Assembly (NCBI RefSeq): GCF_000429185.2 | Contig: NZ_AUBJ02000001.1 | Coordinates: 3,906,001 to 3,970,000 of the forward strand | Direction of reading: 5' to 3' | Length of the DNA stretch: 64,000 nucleotides | Origin: Actinoalloteichus caeruleus DSM 43889 | GTDB taxonomy: Bacteria > Actinomycetota > Actinomycetes > Mycobacteriales > Pseudonocardiaceae | Shown: in pieces, positions 35,104 through 43,896 of the stretch | How positions within the stretch are numbered: position 1 is the first letter of the stretch | Layout: every line of letters starts with the position of its first letter | Notes under the pieces: model-generated | What the model was told of the DNA's origin: nothing | Databases searched by the model: none | Seen by the model: only the letters and a program-made list of their open reading frames with translations | Position numbers and translations under genes: made by a program

Positions 35104-36258
35104 TCACCAGCTACCCGCTGGCTCCGGAGGATCGGGGTCGGGACGCGGGCGGGCACGGCGCGAGTTCCGTCGAGGCCGTCCCGCCGGGTCCTCCTCCACG
35201 TCGGCACCGGGCCCGGCTGCCGGTTCGCCCGGGAGCGGGTGGGAGTCCTTCAGGGACGCGGTGGGCGGTTGGCCCGGTGGCTCTCCCACGTCCCGCACCT
35301 CGTCGACCACGAACACCGGACGACCGCGACCGTCGTCGCCGGCACGCCACAGGTACTCGCCGAGCAGACCGAGGAACGCGAGCTGCCCGCCACCGATCAC
35401 GCACATCACCGCGATCACCAGTGGCCACCCCACGGGGAGCTCGGTGAGTGGCGCGGTGAGGACGACGGACGCCCCGAGCAGTACGCCCACCGCTCCCAGC
35501 ACCGCTCCCACCACCATCGCCGCCCGCATGGGCGCGTAGGAGAAGGCGACGAAGGAGTCCAGGGCGAGTTTGATCTTCCGGCTGGTGGTCCACTTGCTGG
35601 TGCCCGCGGGCCGAGGACGCTGGTCGAAGGTGATGGTGGCCTGCGCGAAACCCACCCAGGCGACCAGGCCCATGATGTTGCGGTTGCGCTCGGGCATGCG
35701 CGCCAGCACGTCCAACACGGCGCGGGACACCAGGACCTGGGAAGGCCCCTCCTCGGGGATGTTGGGGATCTGCCCCAGTCGGCGGAGCAGCCAGGAGAAC
35801 ACCAGGGCGGACAGGTTCGACGGTCCACGCCGGACCGAACGGACCCGCCGCACGCCCCACACGATGTCGTGGCCCGACCTCCACCCCGCCAGGAAGTCGG
35901 CGACGGCGCTGAGAGGTTCCTGGAGGTCCGCGCTGAGCGTGATCGCCGCGTCGCCCCGGCACAGCTGGAAGCCAGCGGTCACGGCGGCGTGGGAACCGAA
36001 GTTGCGGGACAGGACCGCGACCCTGGCGATGTCACCCGGCCCGAGCTGGTCGACCACCGCCTGGGCGGTGCCGTCCTCTGAGCCGTCGTCGACGACCACC
36101 AGTTCGAAGTCCAGGTCGGGGAAGGAGTTCCTGACCTGGCGGTAGAACGCGACGAGCCCTGGCGCGTTGGCCGCCTCGTCGCAGGCCGGCACCACCAGCG
36201 AGACCAGTCGCCGGCCGGTCACGCGCGCCGTCTCCCCCGTGGGGAACCGTTCTCGCAT
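35104..36258 (-). CDS. GT2 glycosyltransferase, polyprenyl-phosphate type
   Basis: A 384-residue family-2 glycosyltransferase of the dolichyl/polyprenyl-phosphate mannose synthase or ArnC/GtrB type. It moves a sugar from a nucleotide to polyprenyl phosphate. VVPACDEAANAPGLV and VVVDDGSEDGT bind the nucleotide; TLSADLQEP is the metal/acceptor motif. Two C-terminal membrane helices (from MRAAMVVGAVLGAVG and GWPLVIAVMCVIGGGQ) anchor it. A Pro/Arg-rich tail of about 60 residues is unusual. I use the ATG at 36258; a GTG at 36267 nearer GGAGG is an alternative. It is 24 bases downstream of the YfhO-like gene, an evident pair. Confidence 0.88.
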   Translation of the reverse strand: MRERFPTGETARVTGRRLVSLVVPACDEAANAPGLVAFYRQVRNSFPDLDFELVVVDDGSEDGTAQAVVDQLGPGDIARVAVLSRNFGSHAAVTAGFQLCRGDAAITLSADLQEPLSAVADFLAGWRSGHDIVWGVRRVRSVRRGPSNLSALVFSWLLRRLGQIPNIPEEGPSQVLVSRAVLDVLARMPERNRNIMGLVAWVGFAQATITFDQRPRPAGTSKWTTSRKIKLALDSFVAFSYAPMRAAMVVGAVLGAVGVLLGASVVLTAPLTELPVGWPLVIAVMCVIGGGQLAFLGLLGEYLWRAGDDGRGRPVFVVDEVRDVGEPPGQPPTASLKDSHPLPGEPAAGPGADVEEDPAGRPRRNSRRARPRPDPDPPEPAGSW

Positions 36259-36282
36259 CGGATCCACCGTCCCTCCGCTCGG

Positions 36283-38718
36283 TCACGGGTGTCCGCTGTC
36301 GTGGTGGTCCTCCTTCCGTTCGTGTTCCGGGGCCGCTGAGGTCGGCTCGGTCGTCCTCGTCGGCTCCACGGGGGACACCTCGGAGTCGCCCGACCGGCGC
36401 CGCCGTCGGCGGTGCGTCGTCGTCACCAGCACGAGGCCGGCGGTCAACACCAGGCCGGCGGCCAGCAGGCCCATGCCGAGCCCGAGCCCGGGGGCGTTCC
36501 AGCGCAGCTCCAGGGATCCGCCGTCCATCCCGGCCGGCAGCTCGACCTGGAGGAGGCCGTCCGGCCCGGTCCTCGTGGGAACGGGGGCGCCGTCGACGCT
36601 GGCCGAGTACCCGGGCCACGCCAGCCTGGCGAAGGTGAGGCGGGTGGGGGCGCTGGGGTCGTCGCGGGTGAAGTCGACGAGTTCCCCGCTCCGGCCGACC
36701 ACCTCGTCCCGTGTCACCTCGACACCGGCCGGCACGTGCGACACCCGCCCGTCAGGGTGGGGCAGCGGCTCCGTCCGCCGCCACACGGTGACGAAGTCGG
36801 TGACCTCCTGGCGTTCCCAGCCTGGCGGGGCCGGCTCCTCCCGCACGTCGACGAGGGCGTGTTGGGCGACGACCGTCTCCGCGCGGAGCAGGTCCACCAG
36901 CGGAGCCGGTCCTCCCAGGGGCCGCCGCCAGAAACGTTCCCACGCCTCCGGGCAGGTGACGCTGCCGTAGAAGTTCAGGCACTGCGCCCCGTCCAGCGCG
37001 GAGAACCCGATCCCGCTGTAGGCGGTGAGCGTCTCCACCTCCGGGATGGTGTACAGCGACCCGAAGAGGACGTCCCGGTAGATGCCGTGCGGTTCGACCG
37101 TGGCCGGGTCCGCCCTGGCGAGGTCGGCGAACTGGACGGTCATGCCCTGGTAGCGGTCCGCGAACCGGTCGCGCAGCTCGTCGGCGTGCAGGGGGAACTG
37201 GTAACCGGCGGTGTTGGCGTTGGACGGGAACCAGGTCAACTGGAGGGCGAGCACGCCCACGGTGCCGGTCGCCAGGAGGACGAACCCGCCGGCCCTGCTG
37301 GCCCACCCGGCCAGCAGGGGGACCAGCAGGAGGAGGACCGCCGCCGCGCCGAGGAGCTGCCGGGGCAGCGTGTCCGGGACCGACGCCCAGCCGAGGTAGC
37401 CGGCGAACGCGACCAGCGAGACCGAGAGGGCGGACCGTGCCACCGGTCGGGTGCGGTGGAAACCGCCACTGGCGACGACGGCCCAGGTCAGCGCGACCGC
37501 GAGCAGGAAGAAGGGGATCAGCCTGGCCGGCCAGCGGAACATCCAGAGGTTGGACGGACCGAGCATCAGCACCAGCGACGCGCCCCCGAAGACGGCCAGT
37601 CCCACCAGGGGCCGCCAGCGGTCCCGGAGCACCCCCCACCGCAGCCACGGCAGGGTGGGCAGCAGGAACCACCCGAGGTAGAGGCCGGGAAACTCCATCA
37701 CCGGCAGGCCGAAGGTCGTCACGAAGGGTTGGAACGCGGGGTTGCTCAGGCCGAACAGGTCGGTGAGCGTGGGCACCAGGAAGCCGTCGTTGAAGGTGGG
37801 GCTGTCCTGGCGGTACCCGACCACCGAGGTGCCCACCAGCGGGATGAACACGAAGGCCGTCACCAGCGCCGTCGCCACGCCCGCCGCCGCCACACCGGCC
37901 ACCCGCCACCGCTGCCCGGAGCACCACCCCTCGACCATCACGGCGAGGACCACCAGGGCGGTGGCCAGCAGGCCGTACGGGCTACCGATGGAGGAGCACA
38001 GGTAGCCGGCGAGCACGACCCAGAACAGGGAACCGCCCCGGTGGACGGCCCGCCGCGCCGTCCACCACACGTAGGGGACGAGCGCGGTGGTCATCTGCGC
38101 GTTGATCCACGCGGTGCCGTCCATGAACAGGTTGTAGCCGGCGAGGGGGAAGGCGAGGCCCACCAGCGCCGCGGCCCACGGCCTGGCCCCGTGGTCCCGG
38201 GCCACCAGGTACGTCCCGAAGGCCATGAGCACCATGAACCCGGCCTTGACCAGCGAGATCGCCAACGCCAGGTTGGTGAGTTGGTGGGTGGCGAGGTTCG
38301 CGGCCAGCACCAGGGGGTTCCACATGCCGGTGGCCGCCTCGCCCACCAGGTTCCCGCCACGCCACATGTCGAGCTCCAGTAGCGGTAACCTGCCGGCGAG
38401 GACCGCCTCGGCCACCCGGTGCCAGATCCCCACGGCCGCCGCCGCGGTGTCGTCCCAGTAGTAGAAGATGCGGTTCCCGACCAGGGGCAGTCCCGCGGCG
38501 ATCCCGGTCAGCACCAGCATCACCGCCGGGGCCAGCACCCGTTCGCTCGGCCACCTCGGCACCGTCGGACCCGCCTGGGCGGCGGGGGCTGGTTCCTCCG
38601 GCGTGCGGTCCCGCCGGGCGGCGGCCTCCGTCACGTCCATGACGGCGGGCTCACCGGACGTCCCGGCGTGGTCGGTGTCGTCGGCACACGGGTCCTCCCT
38701 GCGTCGGTCGAACCACAT
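36283..38718 (-). CDS. Large YfhO-like membrane protein
   Basis: An approximately 811-residue polytopic protein with about 12-14 membrane helices, an early GNRIFYYWDDTAAAAV segment, and a C-terminal extracytoplasmic beta-rich domain followed by a last helix (LGMGLLAAGLVLTAGLVLV). This layout fits the YfhO/GT-C fold, whose members transfer sugars from polyprenyl carriers outside the membrane. Its partner is the GT2 enzyme that would charge that carrier. The start is uncertain: ATG at 38718 is used, ATG at 38757 or 38640 are possible, and none has a strong ribosome site. Confidence 0.8.
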   Translation of the reverse strand: MWFDRRREDPCADDTDHAGTSGEPAVMDVTEAAARRDRTPEEPAPAAQAGPTVPRWPSERVLAPAVMLVLTGIAAGLPLVGNRIFYYWDDTAAAAVGIWHRVAEAVLAGRLPLLELDMWRGGNLVGEAATGMWNPLVLAANLATHQLTNLALAISLVKAGFMVLMAFGTYLVARDHGARPWAAALVGLAFPLAGYNLFMDGTAWINAQMTTALVPYVWWTARRAVHRGGSLFWVVLAGYLCSSIGSPYGLLATALVVLAVMVEGWCSGQRWRVAGVAAAGVATALVTAFVFIPLVGTSVVGYRQDSPTFNDGFLVPTLTDLFGLSNPAFQPFVTTFGLPVMEFPGLYLGWFLLPTLPWLRWGVLRDRWRPLVGLAVFGGASLVLMLGPSNLWMFRWPARLIPFFLLAVALTWAVVASGGFHRTRPVARSALSVSLVAFAGYLGWASVPDTLPRQLLGAAAVLLLLVPLLAGWASRAGGFVLLATGTVGVLALQLTWFPSNANTAGYQFPLHADELRDRFADRYQGMTVQFADLARADPATVEPHGIYRDVLFGSLYTIPEVETLTAYSGIGFSALDGAQCLNFYGSVTCPEAWERFWRRPLGGPAPLVDLLRAETVVAQHALVDVREEPAPPGWERQEVTDFVTVWRRTEPLPHPDGRVSHVPAGVEVTRDEVVGRSGELVDFTRDDPSAPTRLTFARLAWPGYSASVDGAPVPTRTGPDGLLQVELPAGMDGGSLELRWNAPGLGLGMGLLAAGLVLTAGLVLVTTTHRRRRRRSGDSEVSPVEPTRTTEPTSAAPEHERKEDHHDSGHP

Positions 38719-39092
38719 GATTGCCCGGCTGACCGCGGAGCGCCTGCGGGAGGACATCACAGGTCGTCGACGTCGTCGCAGGTCAGACGCACCCCTGGCT
38801 GGCCGGGCGCGACGGGGAATGCCGCGTGTGGGCTACGGGCCGACGCGCGGTGGCGAGGTCGGCGGCACGGGAACCGGTGTCGCGGCCGTCCGCGCGCCGG
38901 CGCCTCCCGCCCCGGGCTCCTCCCACCGGCCGGATGACCCGTTGGGCGCGCCAGCGGAGGACTGGTGCGCGCCCGTGCGGCTCCGGACCGGGTGGCGGCG
39001 GCACACCGGGAGGAACGGCCGCCGCGGGTGTTCGGGACGGCTGGCGGCGCCCACCCGTCAGCGCGGTGCCCGAGGGGCGGGACGGAGTTCGG
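38719..39092. other. Intergenic region upstream of the YfhO-like gene
   Basis: About 370 bases with no supportable gene or recognisable site. It should contain the promoter of the YfhO-GT2 pair, but none could be assigned. Confidence 0.4.
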
Positions 39093-39929
39093 TCAGAACC
39101 AGCGCTCCAGGATTCGCGCCACGCCGTCCTCGGCGTTGGAGGTCGTGGTCTCGTCCGCGACGGCCAGCACCTCCGGGTGCGCGTTCTCCATCGCGACACC
39201 GTGCCCAGCCCAGCGCAGCATCGGGATGTCGTTCGGCATGTCGCCGAAGGCGACCACGTCAGCCCGGTCGACGCCGTGCAGGTCGGCCACCTCGGACAGC
39301 CCCGACGCCTTGTTCACCCCCGCGCGCATCACGTCGATGAGGCCGTCGTCCGTGGAGTAGGTGATCTCGACGGCGTCCGAGACGAGCGGCCCGACCGTTC
39401 TCGCCATCTCGCGGCTGGACACCCCCCGGTGGCGGACGATCAGCCGGACGGCGGGGCGCCCGAGCAGTTCGGCGAGGGGGACCGGGCTTCGTTGGTGGAC
39501 GCCCCAGGGACTCAGGTAGCCGGGCCCGACCAACGCCACCGGGGCGCCGCGGGTGTCGTCCTCGGGCGGCTGGGTGGGCGGGTCGGCGTCCACGCACTGC
39601 TCGACGGCCAGGGCGCAACCGGGCAGGGCGTCGAGCACGACGTCGGCGACGTCGCGCAGCAGCACTGGGTCGATCGCGTGGGTGCTCAGCACGGCCCGAC
39701 GCTCGACGTCCAGGATCACCGCGCCGTTCACGCAGACGGCGAGCCCGCCGACGCGCAGCGCCCGCGCCACCGGGTACACCCAGCGAGGTGAGCGGCCGGT
39801 GGCGAGGACCATCGGGATGGCGGCGTCGAGCACCCTGGAGACCGCCGAGGCGGTGCGTGGGCGGAGTTGTTCGAGCGGGTCCAGCAGGGTGCCGTCCACG
39901 TCGGAAGCGACCAGGCCGGGCTTCTCCAC
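39093..39929 (-). CDS. HAD-superfamily (Cof-type) phosphatase
   Basis: A 278-residue hydrolase of the Cof subfamily, dephosphorylating sugar phosphates or similar. The nucleophile motif is SDVDGTLLD (Asp10, Asp12), the threonine/serine motif is VLATGRS, and AFGDMPNDIPML is the metal motif. GTG at 39929 follows GAGG and begins right before the first strand; a longer frame would add 30 unrelated residues. M. tuberculosis Rv3813c, near glf, is a likely counterpart. Confidence 0.9.
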   Translation of the reverse strand: MEKPGLVASDVDGTLLDPLEQLRPRTASAVSRVLDAAIPMVLATGRSPRWVYPVARALRVGGLAVCVNGAVILDVERRAVLSTHAIDPVLLRDVADVVLDALPGCALAVEQCVDADPPTQPPEDDTRGAPVALVGPGYLSPWGVHQRSPVPLAELLGRPAVRLIVRHRGVSSREMARTVGPLVSDAVEITYSTDDGLIDVMRAGVNKASGLSEVADLHGVDRADVVAFGDMPNDIPMLRWAGHGVAMENAHPEVLAVADETTTSNAEDGVARILERWF

Positions 39930-40097
39930 GTGGCCGTCCTCACTCGGGGGCACGAGCGCCCGGCCCGTGCCCGGTATGCCGACGCGGGGATCGGCCGGGG
40001 GCGGGTGTCCCCTGTTCACGCTGGTCGGCGTGGACGGGAATGACTCGCGTACCGTCGGTCCACCCCCGCGGTCGGCTCGCCTCAGGTGGCGGTAACA

Positions 40098-40229
40098 TTA
40101 GTCGGCCGCGACGACGAGGTGAATATCTATGGTCGGGGCCGGGTTCGAGTGGTTGATCGCCAGGAATCCGAACGCGGCCATGATGGCCAAACCGAAAGCA
40201 GCGAGCGTCGTGGTCAGTCGTCGGGCCAT
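40098..40229 (-). CDS. Small membrane or secreted peptide (43 aa)
   Basis: A 43-residue open frame starting ATG at 40229 behind GGAAGGGACA. The sequence has a positive N-terminus (MARRLTTT), a hydrophobic helix (LAAFGLAIMAAFGFLAI), and a short polar tail ending in TIDIHLVVAAD. It could be a one-pass membrane peptide or a signal peptide with a very short mature part. Base composition is somewhat more AT-rich than neighbours. Related tiny proteins are common in actinomycetes but I cannot name a family. It lies between the HAD gene and the protease gene on the same strand. Confidence 0.6.
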   Translation of the reverse strand: MARRLTTTLAAFGLAIMAAFGFLAINHSNPAPTIDIHLVVAAD

Positions 40230-40453
40230 ACGCCTGTCCCTTCCTCGGTGGTCGTCGGTCGCATCTCCGTTGGTCTGATCGTTCTCCCCATCCTGTTTGT
40301 TAGCCGGTGCAACCGTTCACCACTGGAACAGAGCAGTCCGTGGAATTATTCCGGCGCCACCATCACCGCTGGTAAGCGGCGAGCGGAGCTGACCATCCGG
40401 ATGGCCTACCCGGCACCTCGTCCTGTCACGCACGGCGGTGGCGGTGGCCGCCG

Positions 40454-41425
40454 TCACGTCCGCCGCCACCGGGTCAGGTTGCCCAACACCTCGTCGGTGA
40501 TCCTGGTGCCGCTGTTCTCCACGCCCCAGCCATAGGCGTGCACGGCCACCACGCACGGGTGGCAGGAACTCGCTGGCAGGTAGATCGGGGCACCGCTCTG
40601 ACCGCCGAAGGTGTCGTTGTGGTGGTAGACGCGGTGGTCGGTCACCCGGCGCACCTCGTCGACGCTCTGCCACTGGGAGGCCGAGGGCTCCCGGTCCTGT
40701 GGGTACCCCTGGGTGACCGTGGTGGCGCCCACCGCGACGGGGCCGGGCGCCTGGTGACCGAACCACCCGGTGGTGGCACCGACGGTGCAGTCCAGCTGGA
40801 GGGCCGCGTAGTCGTGGTCGATGCTGCCGTCCCTGGTCCAGCCCACCGTCGCGAACGCGTCGAGGACCTCGCAGTAGCCGTAGGGGGCGTGCGTCCCGTT
40901 CCGCCCCGGGTAGACGCGGAAGTTCGTCTTCCAGTCGGCGCCCGGCCCACCGTGCACGCAGTGCCCGGCGGTAGCGACCATGTCCGCGGCGTAGAGGTAG
41001 CCGGTGCACCAGCTGGTGCTGTGGGTGAGGTAGACGACCGCGCGCGCCGGGTACGCGGTGGTCCTGGTCACCCGCCGCCGGTCGTCCTCGCCGATCACTG
41101 AGTAGGGGGTGGTGTCCGCCTCCGGTTCCGCGCCGGGGCCGGCGAGGTCGGGGTCGAACCGCACCCCCCGCGCGTCCGCCAGGTCCCCGGTTCCCTCGTG
41201 GGGTCGGTTCCCGCCATCGTCCCCACCGGCCGCCGGGGAGGAACCCCCGAGACCCGACCTCGACCTCCAGTCGTGTCGGTCCGCCGGCGGTTCCGCCTGG
41301 TCGGCCGCCACGGTCACCGCCGCCGCGGCGCTCCGCGGGCTCGTCGGGAGCCCGGCGTCGACGACGACGGCGAGCACCGAGCCGAGCAGGGCGGCGGCGA
41401 GCGGGCCTCGGAGACGACGGTTCAT
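40454..41425 (-). CDS. Secreted V8-like serine protease
   Basis: A 323-residue exported S1-family (glutamyl-endopeptidase-like) protease. A signal peptide covers about residues 1-36, then an acidic Gly/Asp-rich propeptide. The catalytic triad is His155 (ATAGHCV), Asp205 (SIDHDYAALQL) and Ser277 (FGGQSGAPIY). Several cysteines (SWCTGY with GHC, YCEV, LDC, SCHPC) suggest disulphides. ATG at 41425 follows GGAAGGGG. It acts outside the cell, and substrates are unknown. Upstream and downstream genes appear unrelated. Confidence 0.9.
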   Translation of the reverse strand: MNRRLRGPLAAALLGSVLAVVVDAGLPTSPRSAAAAVTVAADQAEPPADRHDWRSRSGLGGSSPAAGGDDGGNRPHEGTGDLADARGVRFDPDLAGPGAEPEADTTPYSVIGEDDRRRVTRTTAYPARAVVYLTHSTSWCTGYLYAADMVATAGHCVHGGPGADWKTNFRVYPGRNGTHAPYGYCEVLDAFATVGWTRDGSIDHDYAALQLDCTVGATTGWFGHQAPGPVAVGATTVTQGYPQDREPSASQWQSVDEVRRVTDHRVYHHNDTFGGQSGAPIYLPASSCHPCVVAVHAYGWGVENSGTRITDEVLGNLTRWRRT

Positions 41426-41588
41426 GCGGTCACCCCTTCCTGTTGGCTCCCTGCTGCGAACCTGCCCCAGATGCCCGAACATCGACAGTTGAAAGCGCCC
41501 GAACCGGCCGAAACCACCCGTGGCGGGGCTCCACGAGAATCGTGAGGTGGTTTCCCGTCCGGGACCCGGACACGTAAGGTCAACCCGC

Positions 41589-42467
41589 GTGCGAGTTGGC
41601 ATCGTGATCCTCCCCGAACACCGTTGGTGGGCCGCCGAACCCAAGTGGCGAGCGGCCGAGGAGTACGGCTTCGACCACGCCTGGACCTACGACCACCTCG
41701 GCTGGCGGTCCCTGGTCGACGGGCCCTGGTTCTCCGCCGTGCCCACCCTGACCGCCGCCGCTCTCGTGACGAGCCGAATCCGGTTGGGCACCTACGTCGC
41801 CTCCCCCAACTTCCGGCACCCGATCCCGTTCGCGAGGGACGTCGCCGCGCTGGACGACGTCTCCGACGGCCGGCTGCTGGTCGGGATCGGCGCCGGAGGT
41901 GCCGGCTACGACGTGGAGGTGCTCGGGGGGCGGGAACTACCACCTCGGGCACGGGTGGACCGGTACGGCGAGTTCGTCGAGCTCCTCGACACCGTCCTGA
42001 CCAACGACCGCACCACCTGGCGGGGCGACTACTACGAGGCCGTCGACGCCAGGAGCGCCCCCGGCTGCGTGCAGCGCCCCCGGGCTCCCTTCGTCCTGGC
42101 CGCGAACGGCAGGCGGTCCATGCGGCTGGTCGCTCGCCACGGCGACGGCTGGGTGACCACCGGTCGGCAGACCGAGGACGAACGGGAGTGGTGGAGCTCG
42201 GTGGTGGAGCTGTCCTCGGTCATGGACGAGGTGCTCGCCTCGGAGAACAGGGGCAGCGCGAGCGTGGACCGGTACCTGAGCCTGGACTCCGGCGGCGAGT
42301 ACGGGCTGACGAGCGTGGAGTACTTCCGGGATGCCCTGGGTAGGGCCCGGGAGCTGGGATTCACCGACGTGGTCGTGCACTGGCCGAGGTCCGACGGGCC
42401 GTACGCGGGGCACGAGAGCGTGTTGGAGGCGGTCGCCGCCGAGGTGTTGCCCGCCCTGCGCCCCTGA
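41589..42467 (+). CDS. LLM-class F420-dependent oxidoreductase
   Basis: A 292-residue luciferase-like TIM-barrel enzyme, likely using coenzyme F420. VGIVILPEHRWWAAEPKW starts the barrel, and the segments AWTYDHLGW, LGTYVASPNFRHP, and ARHGDGWVTTGR are typical of the actinobacterial LLM group. GTG at 41589 is supported by TAAGG nine bases upstream. It is divergent from the protease. Substrate not predictable. Confidence 0.88.
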   Translation: MRVGIVILPEHRWWAAEPKWRAAEEYGFDHAWTYDHLGWRSLVDGPWFSAVPTLTAAALVTSRIRLGTYVASPNFRHPIPFARDVAALDDVSDGRLLVGIGAGGAGYDVEVLGGRELPPRARVDRYGEFVELLDTVLTNDRTTWRGDYYEAVDARSAPGCVQRPRAPFVLAANGRRSMRLVARHGDGWVTTGRQTEDEREWWSSVVELSSVMDEVLASENRGSASVDRYLSLDSGGEYGLTSVEYFRDALGRARELGFTDVVVHWPRSDGPYAGHESVLEAVAAEVLPALRP

Positions 42468-42470
42468 GAT

Positions 42471-42503
42471 CACCCGCCGGCCGGGCGCCCGGCCCCACGG
42501 GTG
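42471..42503 (+). terminator. Terminator after the F420 enzyme gene
   Basis: CACCCG/CGGGTG arms enclose a perfect GGCCGGGCGCCCGGCC palindrome directly after the stop codon. Confidence 0.5.
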
Positions 42504-42702
42504 GCGACCGGTACCGCGCCCCCCGGCGGCCCACGGGCGGGAACCCCTTCGGCGGCCGATCGGGACGCCAGGGCGCTCCACCTCCGGACGGACCGGCGAC
42601 GGCACCGCCAGACGACGGACCGCACGACAGGTCGAACTCGTGCGAACCGGTCGGCTGGTGGCGGTGCGGTGGGTTGGCCCCGGCCGGGCGCACCCGCGCC
42701 GC

Positions 42703-42733
42703 TTGACCCTCCCCCTGGGTCAGAGCCCAGTGT
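42703..42733 (+). promoter_or_regulatory. MerR-type promoter/operator
   Basis: TTGACC (42703-42708) serves as -35, followed by a 19-bp spacer and CAGTGT at 42728-42733 as a weak -10. TGACCC and GGGTCA arms (42704-42709, 42717-42722) form an inverted repeat inside the over-long spacer, the layout of promoters that MerR proteins activate by DNA distortion. The MerR-PP2C gene begins 38 bases downstream. Confidence 0.55.
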
Positions 42734-42771
42734 CGTGGACACGGGCGAGGAGCCCGGGACGAGGAGGGGAC

Positions 42772-43851
42772 ATGGCCGGCCTGAGCATCGGGGAGTTCGC
42801 GCGAGCCTCCGGTCTGACGCCGAAGGCGCTGCGGTTGTACGACGAGCTGGGTCTGCTGCGGCCCGCCCGGGTCGCCTCGTGGTCGGGGTACCGGTCCTAC
42901 GACCGGGACCAGTTGGACCGCGCCAGGCTCGTCGCGTCGCTGCGGGGGTTGGGCATGCCACTGGCCCGGATCCGGGTCGTGGCGGACCTGCCGCCCGCCG
43001 CCGCCGCCACGGAGGTGGCCTCCTACTGGCGCCAGGTGGAGGCGGACACCGCGGCCCGGCGTCAGCTGGCCACCCACCTCGTCCGTCGTCTGACGAGGAA
43101 GGACAACGGAATGCCCACGGAGGCACGGGGTTGGCTGCTCGACTCGGCCACTCATGTGGACGGCGGACCGGTGCGGCCCAACAACCAGGACGTGGTGTTC
43201 GCGGGGCGTCGGCTCCAGGTGGTCGCGGACGGGTTCGGCGCGCCGGGGTCGGATCGGACCGCGAGCGCGGCGGCCGTCGAGGCGCTGCGGGTGTTGGACC
43301 GGGCCGAGGGGCACGGGGACGTCGCCGTCGTGTTGGGGGACGCGGTGTCCAACGCCGCCGAGGCGGTTCGGGAGTTCGGTTCCTCCGCGCCCGAGCTGGC
43401 GGAGGCGGGTACCACGGTGACCGCCATGCTGTGGTCCGGTTCCAGGTTCGCCCTGGCCCACATCGGCGACTCCCGCGCCTACCTGCTTCGGGATGGTGAG
43501 TTCTCGCAGCTGACCCACGACCACACCTTCGTCCAGTCCCTGGTGGACGAGGGTCGGCTGACCGCTGAGGAGGCGGCCGCCCACCCGCGCCGGGCGGCGC
43601 TGCTCCGGGCCCTGACCCTCCCAGGAACGGGCGACCCGGACTTCCACCTCAGGGAGGCACGACCCGGCGACCGGTACCTGCTGTGCACCGACGGCCTGCA
43701 CGCCGTCATCCCGGAACCCCGGCTCCGCGGAGCGCTCCTGGCCGCCGGCACCCCAACCCAGACCGTGAACCGCCTCGGTGAACTGGTCCGGCAGGCCGGC
43801 GCACCCGACAACACGGCCTGCGCCGTCACCGACGTCCTCGGACCCCCCTGA
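42772..43851 (+). CDS. MerR-type regulator fused to PP2C-type phosphatase
   Basis: A 359-residue two-domain protein. Residues 1-110 are a MerR DNA-binding domain (LSIGEFARASGLTPKALRLYDELGLL then YRSYDRDQLDRARLVASLRGLGM). Residues from about 125 form a PP2C-type Ser/Thr phosphatase with VADGFGAPG, IGDSRAYLLRDG near residue 231, CTDGL and PDNTACAV. The first metal motif reads NNQD rather than the usual NED, and DGMGG is replaced by DGFGAP, so activity may be altered. GAGGAGGGG precedes ATG. The fusion implies phosphorylation-linked transcription control, probably autoregulated through the promoter just upstream. Confidence 0.9.
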   Translation: MAGLSIGEFARASGLTPKALRLYDELGLLRPARVASWSGYRSYDRDQLDRARLVASLRGLGMPLARIRVVADLPPAAAATEVASYWRQVEADTAARRQLATHLVRRLTRKDNGMPTEARGWLLDSATHVDGGPVRPNNQDVVFAGRRLQVVADGFGAPGSDRTASAAAVEALRVLDRAEGHGDVAVVLGDAVSNAAEAVREFGSSAPELAEAGTTVTAMLWSGSRFALAHIGDSRAYLLRDGEFSQLTHDHTFVQSLVDEGRLTAEEAAAHPRRAALLRALTLPGTGDPDFHLREARPGDRYLLCTDGLHAVIPEPRLRGALLAAGTPTQTVNRLGELVRQAGAPDNTACAVTDVLGPP

Positions 43852-43896
43852 CCACACCGAGACCGCGCACCAGCGCCCGGATCCCGGGAACCAGCG

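Noticed and set aside
20127-38718. A polyketide or nonribosomal peptide cluster
   Set aside because: An ACP and a ligase are present, but there is no ketosynthase, condensation domain or modular enzyme.
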